A stretch of DNA of 62,995 bases from DAOTXN01 sp034435435 (GTDB lineage: Bacteria; Chloroflexota; Anaerolineae; S140-20). Where the stretch lies: positions 1-62,995 of the forward strand of contig DAOTXN010000143.1 of assembly GCA_034435435.1 (NCBI GenBank). Reading direction: 5' to 3'. The notes under the pieces were generated by a model. That model was not told the DNA's origin and ran no database searches. It saw only the letters and a list, made by a program, of their open reading frames with translations. Shown piece by piece: positions 42,292-52,102 of the stretch. Positions within the stretch are counted from its first letter, which is position 1. Each line of letters opens with the position of its first letter. A program made the position numbers and the translations under genes.

Positions 42292-43035
42292 TTAAGCTTG
42301 TTTGACGCAATGACAGACATAACCCAAAGTTAGGTCTTTGGCATGATCAAGTCGATCTAGATAATAAAGAGGAATGGGTAGGAGAAAAAGGAAAGGAATC
42401 CTAAAAAGCAAAGCCATCCAGGTTGCCCAACGAGATCTTGCACGCCCTGTCACTTCAAAAGGTGGAAACAACCAATAATGCATCATTTGTAATTCGTAAG
42501 AGAGATGCCAAAAGTAACCACCCATCGGTCGGATAAAGTCAATTGTTAGCCCAGCTTGCTCAAACAGGTTCGCTAAGGCAAAAGACGTGAAACGAAAAAA
42601 ATCGTATGGCTTTTGATGCTGATGCCAACCCTGCGGTGCAGAGAGATAAAAGTGGCCGCCCGGTCTTAGCACGCGCGCCAATTCATCAATGACCTGCCTC
42701 GGGTTAGGAACATGTTCCAGCACTTGCGTGCAAATGACTCCATCAAAGGTGTTATCCGGTAAAGGTAAGCATGCCAGATCTACACAAGCCTGAATTGACC
42801 CGTAATCCCACGTGTGATCACCTATCGCTAGATCAATGGGAACATACCGTGTATGCCGAAAATAATGTGCAAAGCGCCCTTCACCAGCCCCAGCGTCCAA
42901 CACCAAGGCCTCAGGGGGGAGTTGTTGCTGTGCCAATGCCATTAGTTTGTGGATCTCGGTTACGTTGACTTCAATCCGATCACGCATCCAGCGTGGTAAA
43001 AAACTCGGCACTCGTCCCTTCCAGAGTTTAGACAT
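42292..43035 (-). CDS. SAM-dependent methyltransferase
   Basis: A 247-residue class I methyltransferase with SAM motif VLDAGAGEGRFAHYF (about 45-59), the acidic post-motif region VPIDLAIGD, and FDGVICTQVLEHVPNP. A C-terminal hydrophobic stretch (LLFRIPFLFLLPIPLYYL) suggests membrane association. It probably methylates a glycan or its lipid carrier. TGATG overlap with the upstream gene. Confidence 0.85.
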   Translation of the reverse strand: MSKLWKGRVPSFLPRWMRDRIEVNVTEIHKLMALAQQQLPPEALVLDAGAGEGRFAHYFRHTRYVPIDLAIGDHTWDYGSIQACVDLACLPLPDNTFDGVICTQVLEHVPNPRQVIDELARVLRPGGHFYLSAPQGWHQHQKPYDFFRFTSFALANLFEQAGLTIDFIRPMGGYFWHLSYELQMMHYWLFPPFEVTGRARSRWATWMALLFRIPFLFLLPIPLYYLDRLDHAKDLTLGYVCHCVKQA

Positions 43036-43985
43036 CAGGCAACTACCCTATCAATCTTTGTAGCGCAAAAGGTTGCCACGCCTGGACTGCGTGATGACCC
43101 TTTCCATCGCCATACAAGGTAGAGCAAACCGGCGATTAGATTGATGGCCATCCCACGCCAAAGCCTTACGTGGGTAAGTGGTGGTATACGCTCATTGAGC
43201 CAAAAAGCAACGCTAATACGCAAAGAGTTGAATCCCAAAACCACTCCGGTCAACTCCTCACAGTCAAAACCACATTCTCCAAGCAATCGGCTCAAGGTCT
43301 GTCGAGAAAAGGTATAGAAATGTCGCGGCGCATCGTAACCTGCCCAACAAGCGCCAAAAAAGTTCGCTTCCCAGCTATCTACGATTGGGCATGCCAACAC
43401 GAGTACTCCGTCTGGCTTGAGAATCCGCCCCAACTCAATCAGCGCCTGGCGTGGATGAGGGGTGTGCTCTAATACGTGCCAAAGAGTGATCACATCAAAA
43501 CTGGCCTCAGGAATTTCCACCTCATCCAGTTGACCCACTTGAATGTCCAAACCATAAATCTGTCGGGCTTGAGTTGCGGCGGCAGAACTGGGTTCCAAAC
43601 CCACAGTATCCCACCCGCTTTTTTGTTTCATTGCATTCAAAAAGTCGCCCGTCCCGCACCCCACATCCAATAAACGACCGGAGCGTTTGCGAGCCAACAC
43701 CGCACGTCGCCGTCGTCGCAGACCCACTGACCGCAAGGGCGCCACAGAAAAGTGGCTCTTGCTTCTTTTTCCTCCATGGGCAGCATAGCTATCTGGAGGA
43801 TAATAAGCCCGAATATCGACCGGACGCGGATTGATGTAAATCAACCCACAGTTTTTGCACTGTACGATATTGAACTTACCCGGCAAATTGTGCAAACGGT
43901 CAGGGGTTTCAAACAACAGCTCTGACTGATCCTGCCCACATAGCTCACATATGATGCTCTCAAAATCATTCTTGTCCAAAATCAT
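43035..43985 (-). CDS. SAM-dependent methyltransferase with zinc ribbon
   Basis: A 316-residue protein. The N-terminal zinc ribbon (CELCG, about 13; CKNCGLIYINPRP, about 43) is followed by a class I methyltransferase domain with LLDVGCGTGDFLNAM (about 105-119) and FDVITLWHVLEHTPHP. A C-terminal membrane-like segment is present. The ribbon-methyltransferase layout is common among sugar-modifying enzymes. It overlaps both neighbours. Confidence 0.87.
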   Translation of the reverse strand: MILDKNDFESIICELCGQDQSELLFETPDRLHNLPGKFNIVQCKNCGLIYINPRPVDIRAYYPPDSYAAHGGKRSKSHFSVAPLRSVGLRRRRRAVLARKRSGRLLDVGCGTGDFLNAMKQKSGWDTVGLEPSSAAATQARQIYGLDIQVGQLDEVEIPEASFDVITLWHVLEHTPHPRQALIELGRILKPDGVLVLACPIVDSWEANFFGACWAGYDAPRHFYTFSRQTLSRLLGECGFDCEELTGVVLGFNSLRISVAFWLNERIPPLTHVRLWRGMAINLIAGLLYLVWRWKGSSRSPGVATFCATKIDRVVA

Positions 43986-45387
43986 AGACGTAAAAATTCG
44001 GGCGATCCAAGAGATCGGCGGTCAAGGGTGTATCAAGATCAAATAGGACTTCAATTGACTGTGGATAGTAATATAGTCTAAACAAGCTTCCTTTACCCAA
44101 GGCCCAAAAATCTCGTTCTGACGCGCCCTGAATATAGAGTGTACTTTGATTAGGCAAATAGGGATATTGCGCCGAAACTCGCTCAAGCGTTCGTTGACTG
44201 ATACGGGCCTTGTCTCGCAGACCAAGCGGGTCTTGATTCCCAACGTACTGCAAACCGACCAGGTTTATCACGACCCACGTCGTCAAGGCCAGCCATCCCA
44301 ATGATCGCGCCCATATCTTGCCCTGCAGCTCAACGCCTCGAATGCGCTGGAGCAAATGCACGTACGCAAAATCAGCGATTAGGGCAAACATCAAGCTGAA
44401 TCCTAACAATGGAAAACAAAGATAATAACTATAAGTCCGATCCAGAAAGGCCACTGGAAGCAATGCAGTCGCAAATCCAACTGTTCCTACTATCAACGGC
44501 TGACGATGACGCCCGGGGACTGCAACGATCCAGAACAACACCCCGCCCAAGGTTAACACAGCCAAAGACATGATCATCGAACGTCCTGCCGTCCATTCAC
44601 GCAAATATACACTCTCTAACACATACCAGCGAATATTGTGCCATAGTAAACTTGGGTCAAAACGCCATGCATAGGGTCCATTAGGCGGTAGACCTCCAAC
44701 CTTGAGCATTCTTATCCAAAGAAACCCCAAGAGTACCACTAAATAGCCACCCTTGTTGAGTAGAATAGCAGACCAAGTTTTGGGTTTTTCGACCAAGTCC
44801 ACCAAAATGATCCAGATTAACACTGTCACACCGATCTCCTTGGAAAATAAAGCCAAGCCAAAAGCAAGCCATGAAAGCCCCAGTGAACATCGCTTGGAAA
44901 ATTTGCGGCTGTGTACATACGCAAACAGCGACAACAAAGACCAAAATACAACACTCAATTCCTGCTGACCGGACGCCCAAGTAACCGGCACAAAATGCAC
45001 ATAATGTAAACCATAATACAGGGCTGCCAGAAAAGCCCAGAGATCATTTCTCCACAGCATTCGCCACAAGCCAAATACCATGCTACTGTTAGCTATGTGA
45101 AGCAACCAACCAAAGGCATGGTAACCGAATGGCTGCAGGTCGAACAGGAGATACTCCAACTTGAGCAAGAGTACACGCGGCACCGGACGATAAAAATAAT
45201 CTGTAGCGCCGACTGAGGCAAAAAAACTACTCAGGTTGTCCGCACGGCGAACCCGATCCAAAAACCAAAAATCATCCTGGCTAAAGAACGTGGCTGTCGG
45301 GCGATAGGCAAAGGCGACAATTACACCAAACAGCACTGCCATAAGATAGAGTCTAAGTTTAGGTTGGAAAGCGGGTGAATTGCCCAT
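43966..45387 (-). CDS. GT39/GT83-type membrane glycosyltransferase
   Basis: A 473-residue protein with about ten helices. The first extracytoplasmic loop has the acidic SQDDFWFLDR motif of lipid-phosphate-sugar-dependent GT-C enzymes, followed by YFYRPVPRVLLLKLEYLL. It would transfer a sugar from a polyprenyl-phosphate donor outside the membrane. I chose ATG 45387 just after the preceding stop; an alternative start 8 codons upstream overlaps that gene. Confidence 0.75.
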   Translation of the reverse strand: MGNSPAFQPKLRLYLMAVLFGVIVAFAYRPTATFFSQDDFWFLDRVRRADNLSSFFASVGATDYFYRPVPRVLLLKLEYLLFDLQPFGYHAFGWLLHIANSSMVFGLWRMLWRNDLWAFLAALYYGLHYVHFVPVTWASGQQELSVVFWSLLSLFAYVHSRKFSKRCSLGLSWLAFGLALFSKEIGVTVLIWIILVDLVEKPKTWSAILLNKGGYLVVLLGFLWIRMLKVGGLPPNGPYAWRFDPSLLWHNIRWYVLESVYLREWTAGRSMIMSLAVLTLGGVLFWIVAVPGRHRQPLIVGTVGFATALLPVAFLDRTYSYYLCFPLLGFSLMFALIADFAYVHLLQRIRGVELQGKIWARSLGWLALTTWVVINLVGLQYVGNQDPLGLRDKARISQRTLERVSAQYPYLPNQSTLYIQGASERDFWALGKGSLFRLYYYPQSIEVLFDLDTPLTADLLDRPNFYVYDFGQE

Positions 45388-45394
45388 GTCAAGA

Positions 45395-46297
45395 CTAAAC
45401 GCTGCGCGCATCCCGGCCCATTGCCTCGCGAATCCCCTTAAAGTAAAAACGCGCTGCTTTCAATCGCAAGCGCCCGCGCAAAATTGCGATCAACATCACC
45501 CAGAACGCATGGGCAAAACGAAGCGTCACATTCAGCAGATACAGCACGCCATGTGTATGCTGTTTATAGAAAACCAGGCTGCTTTTCACTTGGTGGTACT
45601 GCTTAAGGGGTGAATCTGGCCCTCCCGTACTGGCCGATACAGCATGCCACATGCGAGCTTGAGTGGCGCAAACGAGCTTGAACCCTGCTCGGCGAGCGCG
45701 CACGCAGTAGTCCAAATCTTCATAATACATAAAGTAGTCGGGTGAAAAAAAACCAATTCTTTCCAGAACCGACCGGCGTATCAGCATTCCACAACCGCTG
45801 ACAAAATCTACTTCTTCAGCTCGCTTGAGAGGCGGCTTGAGATGTAAGCCACGTCGCACCACATACAATCCATCTCTGAAGCGCATGCCGGCAAACCATA
45901 CTGAGTCTGGGACGTCTGCATAATAGATGATAGGGCCTGCTATGCCGATCAACGGATCATCCTTGATCACATTTATCAACTCGGGCACCAGGCCTGGGTC
46001 AACGGTGGTGTCATTGTTGAGCAATAGGATAAAATCTGCCCCGTGCTCTAGGGCGTATCTCATCCCTTTGTTGTTACCTTCTGCAAACCCATAGTTGCGT
46101 TCCAACCACAATACCTCGGCGCCAAGCGCTTCCGCTTGTAACCTTCGAGCCTGCTCAGTGTCCGACCCATTGTCTACCACCAACACTTTCAGAGCCGGAT
46201 AATCCACATGGACCAATGAATTCAGACACGCATGGGTATCGTCTGGTCGGTTCCAGTTCAAAACTATGGCATAGACTAAAGGACACGATTCATCCAT
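45395..46297 (-). CDS. GT2 glycosyltransferase
   Basis: A 300-residue GT-A enzyme of the rhamnosyltransferase-like GT2 group: VYAIVLNWNRPDDTHACLNSL, VLVVDNGSD, GFAEGNNKGMRYAL, and the DxD-like NNDTTVDP at about 95. It ends in a possible membrane-associated helix region. It uses a nucleotide-sugar on the cytoplasmic face. It overlaps the GT4 gene by 8 bases. Confidence 0.92.
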   Translation of the reverse strand: MDESCPLVYAIVLNWNRPDDTHACLNSLVHVDYPALKVLVVDNGSDTEQARRLQAEALGAEVLWLERNYGFAEGNNKGMRYALEHGADFILLLNNDTTVDPGLVPELINVIKDDPLIGIAGPIIYYADVPDSVWFAGMRFRDGLYVVRRGLHLKPPLKRAEEVDFVSGCGMLIRRSVLERIGFFSPDYFMYYEDLDYCVRARRAGFKLVCATQARMWHAVSASTGGPDSPLKQYHQVKSSLVFYKQHTHGVLYLLNVTLRFAHAFWVMLIAILRGRLRLKAARFYFKGIREAMGRDARSV

Positions 46298-47459
46298 GAG
46301 CGACCAAAACCTCAATGCTGTGCAACAACCTACCCCAAGTAAATTCTACTTTAATTGCTTCAATAGCTGTCTCCATCTTGGGACCCAAGCTGTCCTTGAA
46401 AAAACGGCAAACTGCTTCCGCTAACGCTTCGGTGTCCCTCGGCGGCACCATGAGTCCCGTTATTTCTTCTATTACCAATTCGGACAATCCACTCAACCGC
46501 GTCGTGATAACCGGTACTCCCAACCCAAACGCCAACTGCACTACAGCACTTTGAGAAATGCGAATATAGGGCAGCACGACGACATCCGCCGCCGCAAAAT
46601 AAAGAGGCACTTGTTCATTCGCAACGTACCGATCCACAACAATGATTTCTTGCTCGATCCCCAACTGTTCCATTCGCTCCATATAGGTGCGCTTGTCCTG
46701 CCAAAACTCCCCCACGATGAGCAACCGGACGCCGGGCAACTCGGCTCGAATGATCGGCATGGCTTCCAACAGATACATGAGACCTTTGTATTCGCGCACG
46801 AACCCAAAAAACAACAACACCGGCACACCGTCCGGCAGTCCCAATCGCTGACGGGCCTCATCTTGCGCTACAGCCTGCCCGGCAAACATGTCAAAAGTCG
46901 GCATAGGCACCACTTGAACAGGACGATCCGGCAAAAGCGCCAAAAGCCGCTTTTTCTCCTCCTGCGACTGTACGATAAAACCGTTCCCTGTCGCCAACGT
47001 CCTGCGCGTCAGCCAGATGTCCCAAAATCGGCGTTCGTGAGGCAATACGTTGTGGCAAATAAAAACCACTGGAATTCCGGCGCGACGAGCCACCATCGCC
47101 AGCAACATCCACACAGGCGCCAGAAACGTCACCCACCACTGCAGGACGAGTCCGTTCGGTCGTCGTGAGCAAATAATCCGTGCGGTTTTCCACCAGGTAA
47201 AAGGATTCAGTGAATCTAGCTTGTACTCTCCTTCAATCGCCGGTTCGAGTTTGCTGGGATCTTGGTCTGTGCGACCGGGAAACAACCAACCTGGGTACAA
47301 ACGGGCAAAGGAATAGAGCGAGACTTTATCGCCTCGCTCAACCAGTTCCTGGTAGAGTCGCATCGTATAATGCGCGATTCCACCTCGGTATGGGTAAATC
47401 GGACCCACAAGCGCCAGATTCAAACGTTGCTCCGGTACGTCTTGTCTATTTCTTAACAT
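46290..47459 (-). CDS. GT4 glycosyltransferase
   Basis: A 389-residue GT-B enzyme: N-terminal glycine-rich loop GPIYPYRGGIAHYTMRL, C-terminal domain with LLFFGFVREYKGLMYLLEAMP (donor-binding) and LPYIRISQSAVVQLAFGLGVPVI (acceptor/donor Glu-type region). It is the first gene of the eight-gene operon and is close to a divergent promoter. ATG 47459 is preceded in frame by a GTG. Confidence 0.92.
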   Translation of the reverse strand: MLRNRQDVPEQRLNLALVGPIYPYRGGIAHYTMRLYQELVERGDKVSLYSFARLYPGWLFPGRTDQDPSKLEPAIEGEYKLDSLNPFTWWKTARIICSRRPNGLVLQWWVTFLAPVWMLLAMVARRAGIPVVFICHNVLPHERRFWDIWLTRRTLATGNGFIVQSQEEKKRLLALLPDRPVQVVPMPTFDMFAGQAVAQDEARQRLGLPDGVPVLLFFGFVREYKGLMYLLEAMPIIRAELPGVRLLIVGEFWQDKRTYMERMEQLGIEQEIIVVDRYVANEQVPLYFAAADVVVLPYIRISQSAVVQLAFGLGVPVITTRLSGLSELVIEEITGLMVPPRDTEALAEAVCRFFKDSLGPKMETAIEAIKVEFTWGRLLHSIEVLVAHG

Positions 47460-47489
47460 CACTCTCGACCTGTCTTATAGACAAGCTCT

Positions 47490-47517
47490 AGTATACCACC
47501 CCATAACAAAACCGCAA
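47490..47517 (-). promoter_or_regulatory. promoter of the surface glycan operon
   Basis: Minus strand: -35 TTGCGG (47512-47517), a 16-base spacer and -10 TATACT (47490-47495), 31 bases before the GT4 start. Confidence 0.65.
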
Positions 47518-47533
47518 GTGGACTTTTCTACAC

Positions 47534-47562
47534 TGGACAAACGCGTGATTTTCGCACATAAT
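47534..47562 (+). promoter_or_regulatory. divergent promoter of the large glycosyltransferase cluster
   Basis: -35 TGGACA (47534-47539), a 17-base spacer, -10 CATAAT (47557-47562). It lies 18 bases from the ATG at 47581, so the leader is very short. Confidence 0.6.
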
Positions 47563-47580
47563 AGGCGCGCTTGCTCGACG

Positions 47581-49788
47581 ATGAAACGCATGAGAGACAA
47601 ACTCGCCCTTTTTGTGCTATTGACCTTCTTTGGTGGGTTGGGGCTGTTCTACAGCCTGACCACCCCTCTCTTTGAAGCGCCCGACGAAGTATGGCACTAT
47701 GCCTACGTGCGTTACCTGGTCCGCGAGCGCCGCCTGCCCCCTCTGACCGACCCCAACACAGGAGCCTTTCAGGAGGTAGGCCAACCGCCGTTGTACTATC
47801 TCGCAGCCGCGCTGGTTAGCGGATGGGCGCCCGACGACGACCTGCAAGACCTGCTGTGGCACAACCCCGGCTTTGGCTATCAAGCCGGGGGCGCGCTGAA
47901 CGATAACAAAAATATGCTCGTCCACACCGGGCAGGAGACCCGCTCGTGGCATGGCGCGGTTCTGGCCGTTCGGCTGGCCCGGCTGGTCTCGCTGGCCTTT
48001 GGCCTGCTGACGGTGGTTGCGGCGTGGGGGCTGGGTCGTGCGGCCTTTCCCGCGCAACCGGTGATGGCCCACGGCGTCGCGGCGACAGTGGCTTTTACGC
48101 CCCAGTTCCTTTTTATCAGCGGCATAGCCAGCAACGACAGCGCCGCCGCCGCACTGGCCACTTGGGCGCTGTGGGCCATGGCCTGGGCCTGGCGGCGGGG
48201 TTTGACGTCGCGCCGCAGTCTGGGCGTCGGTTTATTGGTGGGGCTGGCCGCGTCGGCCAAAACCAGTAATTTACTGTTGGCTTTGCCGGCCCTGGTCGTG
48301 GTCGGGCTGGGCGCGCGGGGACCGTGGCATCAAAAGGCAACTGCATGGCTGGCCCTGGGCGCGGGCGCCGCCCTCACCGGCGGCGCTTGGTACCTGCGCA
48401 ACGCGCTGCAATACGGCGACCCGTTGGGCGTGGGTGCGCACCACGACACCCCCTGGCGGCACGCCACGCCGCCTGCGCTGGCCGAACTGTTGGGCGAACT
48501 GCCCCAGGTCTTTAAATCCTTCTGGGGCGCTTTCGGATGGGGTCACGTCGAGTATCCGACCGCGATCTACCTGGCCCTGGGCGGCTTGACCGCCGTCGGT
48601 CTGCTCGGTTGGGGGATGGCGCTGGCTCGGCGACGATTGACCGGTCAGCGCAGGGTACTCGTGTTGGCGGCGGCGTGGTGCGGGCTGGTCTTTATCGCCC
48701 TCTTGAGCTGGATGCGCCAGGTGGGGGCCTCGCACGGGCGGCTGCTCTTTCCCGCCATTGGAGCCTGGGCGGTGTTGTGGGTGGGCGGGACAACCCACGT
48801 CTTTGTTCAGCGCCAGTCCGCCGGGCGCTGGCTCCTGGCCCTGCTTTTGGGCGGACTGGCGACCCTCAGCCTGCTGACGCCGTGGACGGTGATTCGCCCG
48901 GCCTTTGCACTACCTCGTCTGCTGTCACCCGCCGCGGCGGCGACCACAGTCTCGCCAGTGGATTGGACCTACGGCGGCGCGGCCCGGCTATTAGGCGTGG
49001 CGTTGGACCGCGACAGTGTAGCCCCTGGCGAACAGTTGGCCGTGCGGGCCTGCTGGGAGGCGGTCGCAGGGATGGAAAAAGATTATACCGTATTCGTGCA
49101 ACTGGTGGGGCGGGCCGACGCGCGGGTCGCCGAGCGCGCCACCTACCCCGGTCTGGGACGCTTTCCCACCTCGCTGTGGCCGGTGGGCCGCGCCTTTTGC
49201 GACGTGTATCGCCTGCAGGTGGAAGAGTGGGCCCCGGTCCCCGAACTTTACGACCTGCTCATCGGCCTGTACGACGCCCAGACCGGCGAGCAGCTGGCAG
49301 CGCGCACAGCCGACGGCGCAAAAGTTTCGTTTACGACCCCGGCGCGGGTGCGAGTGGCTCCTCGCCAACCACTGGCCGTCGCCCCGCAACACCCGGCAGA
49401 CTATGTGTTGGGCGACGCCATTGCGCTCACCGGTTACGACCTGTCGGGCCTGGCGCAGGGCGGCGAAACCTTGACCGTCACCCTCTACTGGCGAGCCGAT
49501 GCTCAGCCGCCGGGCGACTATACTGTGTTTGTGCATGTGTTGGATGAGGCCGGGCAGAAGTTGGCCCAACACGACGGTCCGCCTCGCGCCGGGCGCTATC
49601 CCACCTCGGCCTGGCAGTCCGGCGACCGCATCCCCGACACGCACGTGCTGGATGCGCCTGAGCTCCCCGTCGGCCAACGGTTGCGGCTGGTGGCGGGGAT
49701 GTACGATCCCGCTACGCTGGATCGGCTGCCCGCCGCCGGGCCGTTGGGACCATTGCCCGATAACCTGATCCCGCTGTGGAATCAGTGA
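47581..49788 (+). CDS. DUF2142/GT39-like membrane glycosyltransferase with beta-sandwich tail
   Basis: A 735-residue protein. The first 450 or so residues have 10-12 helices, with EAPDEVWHYAYVRYLVRERRLP and VGQPPLYYLAAAL as in dolichyl/polyprenyl-phosphate sugar transferases. Two extracytoplasmic beta-sandwich modules follow, each of the pattern L-x-GYxL … ADYTVFVHLxD … PTSxWxxGD … GLYDPxTGxRLP (second module VTLYWRADAQPPGDYTVFVH). ATG 47581 with the promoter close upstream. It is the first of five paralogues. The acceptor is unknown, and the activity is inferred. Confidence 0.8.
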   Translation: MKRMRDKLALFVLLTFFGGLGLFYSLTTPLFEAPDEVWHYAYVRYLVRERRLPPLTDPNTGAFQEVGQPPLYYLAAALVSGWAPDDDLQDLLWHNPGFGYQAGGALNDNKNMLVHTGQETRSWHGAVLAVRLARLVSLAFGLLTVVAAWGLGRAAFPAQPVMAHGVAATVAFTPQFLFISGIASNDSAAAALATWALWAMAWAWRRGLTSRRSLGVGLLVGLAASAKTSNLLLALPALVVVGLGARGPWHQKATAWLALGAGAALTGGAWYLRNALQYGDPLGVGAHHDTPWRHATPPALAELLGELPQVFKSFWGAFGWGHVEYPTAIYLALGGLTAVGLLGWGMALARRRLTGQRRVLVLAAAWCGLVFIALLSWMRQVGASHGRLLFPAIGAWAVLWVGGTTHVFVQRQSAGRWLLALLLGGLATLSLLTPWTVIRPAFALPRLLSPAAAATTVSPVDWTYGGAARLLGVALDRDSVAPGEQLAVRACWEAVAGMEKDYTVFVQLVGRADARVAERATYPGLGRFPTSLWPVGRAFCDVYRLQVEEWAPVPELYDLLIGLYDAQTGEQLAARTADGAKVSFTTPARVRVAPRQPLAVAPQHPADYVLGDAIALTGYDLSGLAQGGETLTVTLYWRADAQPPGDYTVFVHVLDEAGQKLAQHDGPPRAGRYPTSAWQSGDRIPDTHVLDAPELPVGQRLRLVAGMYDPATLDRLPAAGPLGPLPDNLIPLWNQ

Positions 49789-49803
49789 CCGAATGAGCAA
49801 GAC

Positions 49804-52041
49804 ATGACCCGTCGAGAACGGTATGCTTTGATTGCGCTGCTGACCTGTTTCTTTGTGCTGGCCGGTCTATACAACGCCGTCTCGACGCCGTTTGAAGCGC
49901 CGGATGAAATCGGTCACTTTTATTACATGCTCCACCTGTATCAAAAGGGGCGGTTGCCCGTGGTGCCTTCGAGCGACCCGGCCCCGAACTTTGAGCACGA
50001 AGGGATACAACCCCCGCTCTACTATGCCGGCGCGGCCCTGTTTCTCAAGATCGTGGAAAAGCCGTTGGGGGTGCAACTGGACGACGCCGACGCGCCGCTA
50101 GAATCCAATCCCTACACCGTTTGCGGGCAGCCCGCCGCTCGCGCCAACGTGATCTACCTGGCCCATGACCCCCACACCGAGCGTTTCCCCTACACGGGAC
50201 GGGTGCGGGCGCTGCACGCCGTGCGCTTGTGGTCGTCACTGCTGGCGACGGCCAGCGTGGCCGGAGTGTGGGCCGTGGCGCGGCGCGCCTTCCCCAATCA
50301 CCCGGCGGCAGCCTGGTTGGCGGGCGGTCTGACCGCTTTTACGCCCGAATTCCTCTTTACCGCCGGGGCAGTCAGCAACGACAACATGGTGACGCTGGTC
50401 AGCACGTGGGGAGTCTATTTAGCCTTGCGCACGCTCCAGGACGGGGTGAACTGGCGACGCAGCATCGGGCTGGGGATGCTGGCCGGGCTGGGGGCGCTGA
50501 GCAAGCTCTCCGGCGCGCTGTTGCTGCCCCTGGCGGGATTGACCATCCTGCTGGCGACCGTGCGCCGGTCCGAGCGTCGGTGGCCTGGGCGGCAAGACTG
50601 GCCTGTGCTGATCGCTCACGAGGGACTGGTTTTTATGATATTCGGCGTACTCACGGGCTGGTGGTTTTTGCGCAACTGGCATCTGTACGGCGAGCTGACG
50701 GGCGCCAGCCAGATGTTGGCCCATCTGCCGCTGCGCGACCACATGTCAGGGGGCATCTTGATCCGTGAGCTAGGCGGCCTGTTTCGCTCGTGGTGGGGAG
50801 TGTTTGGCTGCACCCTGCCGCCCGGCAGTTTTTATGGGTTCTGCCTGGCGCTCGCCGCGGGCGGGTTGATGGGCCTGCTGGCCGCCCGGCGCGATTTGCT
50901 GCGGGCGGAGGTAGGTCTGCTGGCAGCCTGGCTGCTGCTGATGTTTGCGGCATACGTGCAATGGAACTGGGTCATCCACGCGCCCAAGGGCCGCTTGCTC
51001 TACCCGGCCCTGGCCAGCGTCATGCCGCTGCTGGGGCGGGGTTGGGCCGTCTGGACCGCTCGCCGGCCCGCGCTGAGTTGGGCGTTACTGATCCCGCCGG
51101 CGCTGGTCGCGGCGCTCATCCCGCCGCTGGTCATGCGCCCGCCCGTCGCTCCGCCTCCCATTTTAGCCGGCGTGACCGATGTACAACCGGCGCATGCGCT
51201 GGACGGGCGCTTGGGCGATGACATCGCCTTGCTAGGCTATGATCTGAACAGCACATCGTTCGAGCCGGGCCAGCCACTCGACCTGACGCTATACTGGCGC
51301 GTCCTGGCCCAACCGGCCACACATTATTCGCTAGCCGTTCAACTGGTCTCTGCCATACCGGGCCAGACGGCCACGCTGATCAACTGGAACACGTGGACCG
51401 GCGGCGGGAATTATCCGACCGGCTTTTGGCGCCCCGGCGAGGTCATCGCCGACCACTATCACCTGCGCTTGCCCGATCAAGTCACGTATGCCCAGGGCTG
51501 GCGGCTACAAGCGGTGCTTTTTGACCGCGAGAGCGGCGCCCGGCTCCCCTTTACGCTCGGTGGAAACCCCACCGGAGACGCGGCGACACTGGCGCTGGTC
51601 CGCGTGGGGGCGAACGACCCGCTGGTTGCCGCGCCGCCGCCCGCGCATCAGTTGACCCCGCCGGTGGATTTTGGATCAGCCATCATGTTAGACGGGGTGC
51701 AGGTAGAGCCTCACGCAGATAGCTTGCGCCTGACTCTGTGGTGGCGCAGCCTGGCGCCATCAAGTCAGGATTACACCGTCTTTGTGCACCTGTACGACGA
51801 GCGGGGCGAGTTGGTGAGCACAGCCGACGGTCCGCCTCTGAGCGGGGGCTTTCCCACGTCCTTGTGGCGTCCGGGCGACCGGGTGCGCGACGACCATCTG
51901 GCGCCGTTGCCGGCAGGGACAGCCGGGGCCTGGCAACTGGGCATCGGCTGGTACGACCCGCGCACCGGCGTGCGCCTGCCGGCCGCCGCTGGCGGCGTGC
52001 GCCTGCCCGACGATACACTGCGGCTGCCCGTCACGCCTTGA
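49804..52041 (+). CDS. DUF2142/GT39-like membrane glycosyltransferase with beta-sandwich tail
   Basis: A 745-residue paralogue of the previous protein: first loop FEAPDEIGHFYYMLHLYQKGRLP, then EHEGIQPPLYYAGAALF, about 12 helices, and two beta-sandwich modules (LGDDIALLGYDLNSTSFEPG … and VDFGSAIMLDGVQVEP …). Start 15 bases after the preceding stop. The pair looks like tandem duplication. Confidence 0.8.
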   Translation: MTRRERYALIALLTCFFVLAGLYNAVSTPFEAPDEIGHFYYMLHLYQKGRLPVVPSSDPAPNFEHEGIQPPLYYAGAALFLKIVEKPLGVQLDDADAPLESNPYTVCGQPAARANVIYLAHDPHTERFPYTGRVRALHAVRLWSSLLATASVAGVWAVARRAFPNHPAAAWLAGGLTAFTPEFLFTAGAVSNDNMVTLVSTWGVYLALRTLQDGVNWRRSIGLGMLAGLGALSKLSGALLLPLAGLTILLATVRRSERRWPGRQDWPVLIAHEGLVFMIFGVLTGWWFLRNWHLYGELTGASQMLAHLPLRDHMSGGILIRELGGLFRSWWGVFGCTLPPGSFYGFCLALAAGGLMGLLAARRDLLRAEVGLLAAWLLLMFAAYVQWNWVIHAPKGRLLYPALASVMPLLGRGWAVWTARRPALSWALLIPPALVAALIPPLVMRPPVAPPPILAGVTDVQPAHALDGRLGDDIALLGYDLNSTSFEPGQPLDLTLYWRVLAQPATHYSLAVQLVSAIPGQTATLINWNTWTGGGNYPTGFWRPGEVIADHYHLRLPDQVTYAQGWRLQAVLFDRESGARLPFTLGGNPTGDAATLALVRVGANDPLVAAPPPAHQLTPPVDFGSAIMLDGVQVEPHADSLRLTLWWRSLAPSSQDYTVFVHLYDERGELVSTADGPPLSGGFPTSLWRPGDRVRDDHLAPLPAGTAGAWQLGIGWYDPRTGVRLPAAAGGVRLPDDTLRLPVTP

Positions 52042-52088
52042 CCCTGCCCCTCCGGCGCTCGTCGCTGGCTTGCCTCGCTCGTCGCTGG

Positions 52089-52094
52089 TATAAT
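52089..52094 (+). promoter_or_regulatory. TATAAT element for a leaderless start
   Basis: A consensus -10 TATAAT lies 8 bases before the ATG at 52103, so transcription would begin at or beside the start codon. No good -35 is visible at normal spacing. Confidence 0.5.
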
Positions 52095-52102
52095 TCGCGC
52101 CA

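Noticed and set aside
36716..47459. Prophage or integrative element borders around the glycan island
   Set aside because: No integrase, no flanking direct repeats and no tRNA at either edge were found by eye.
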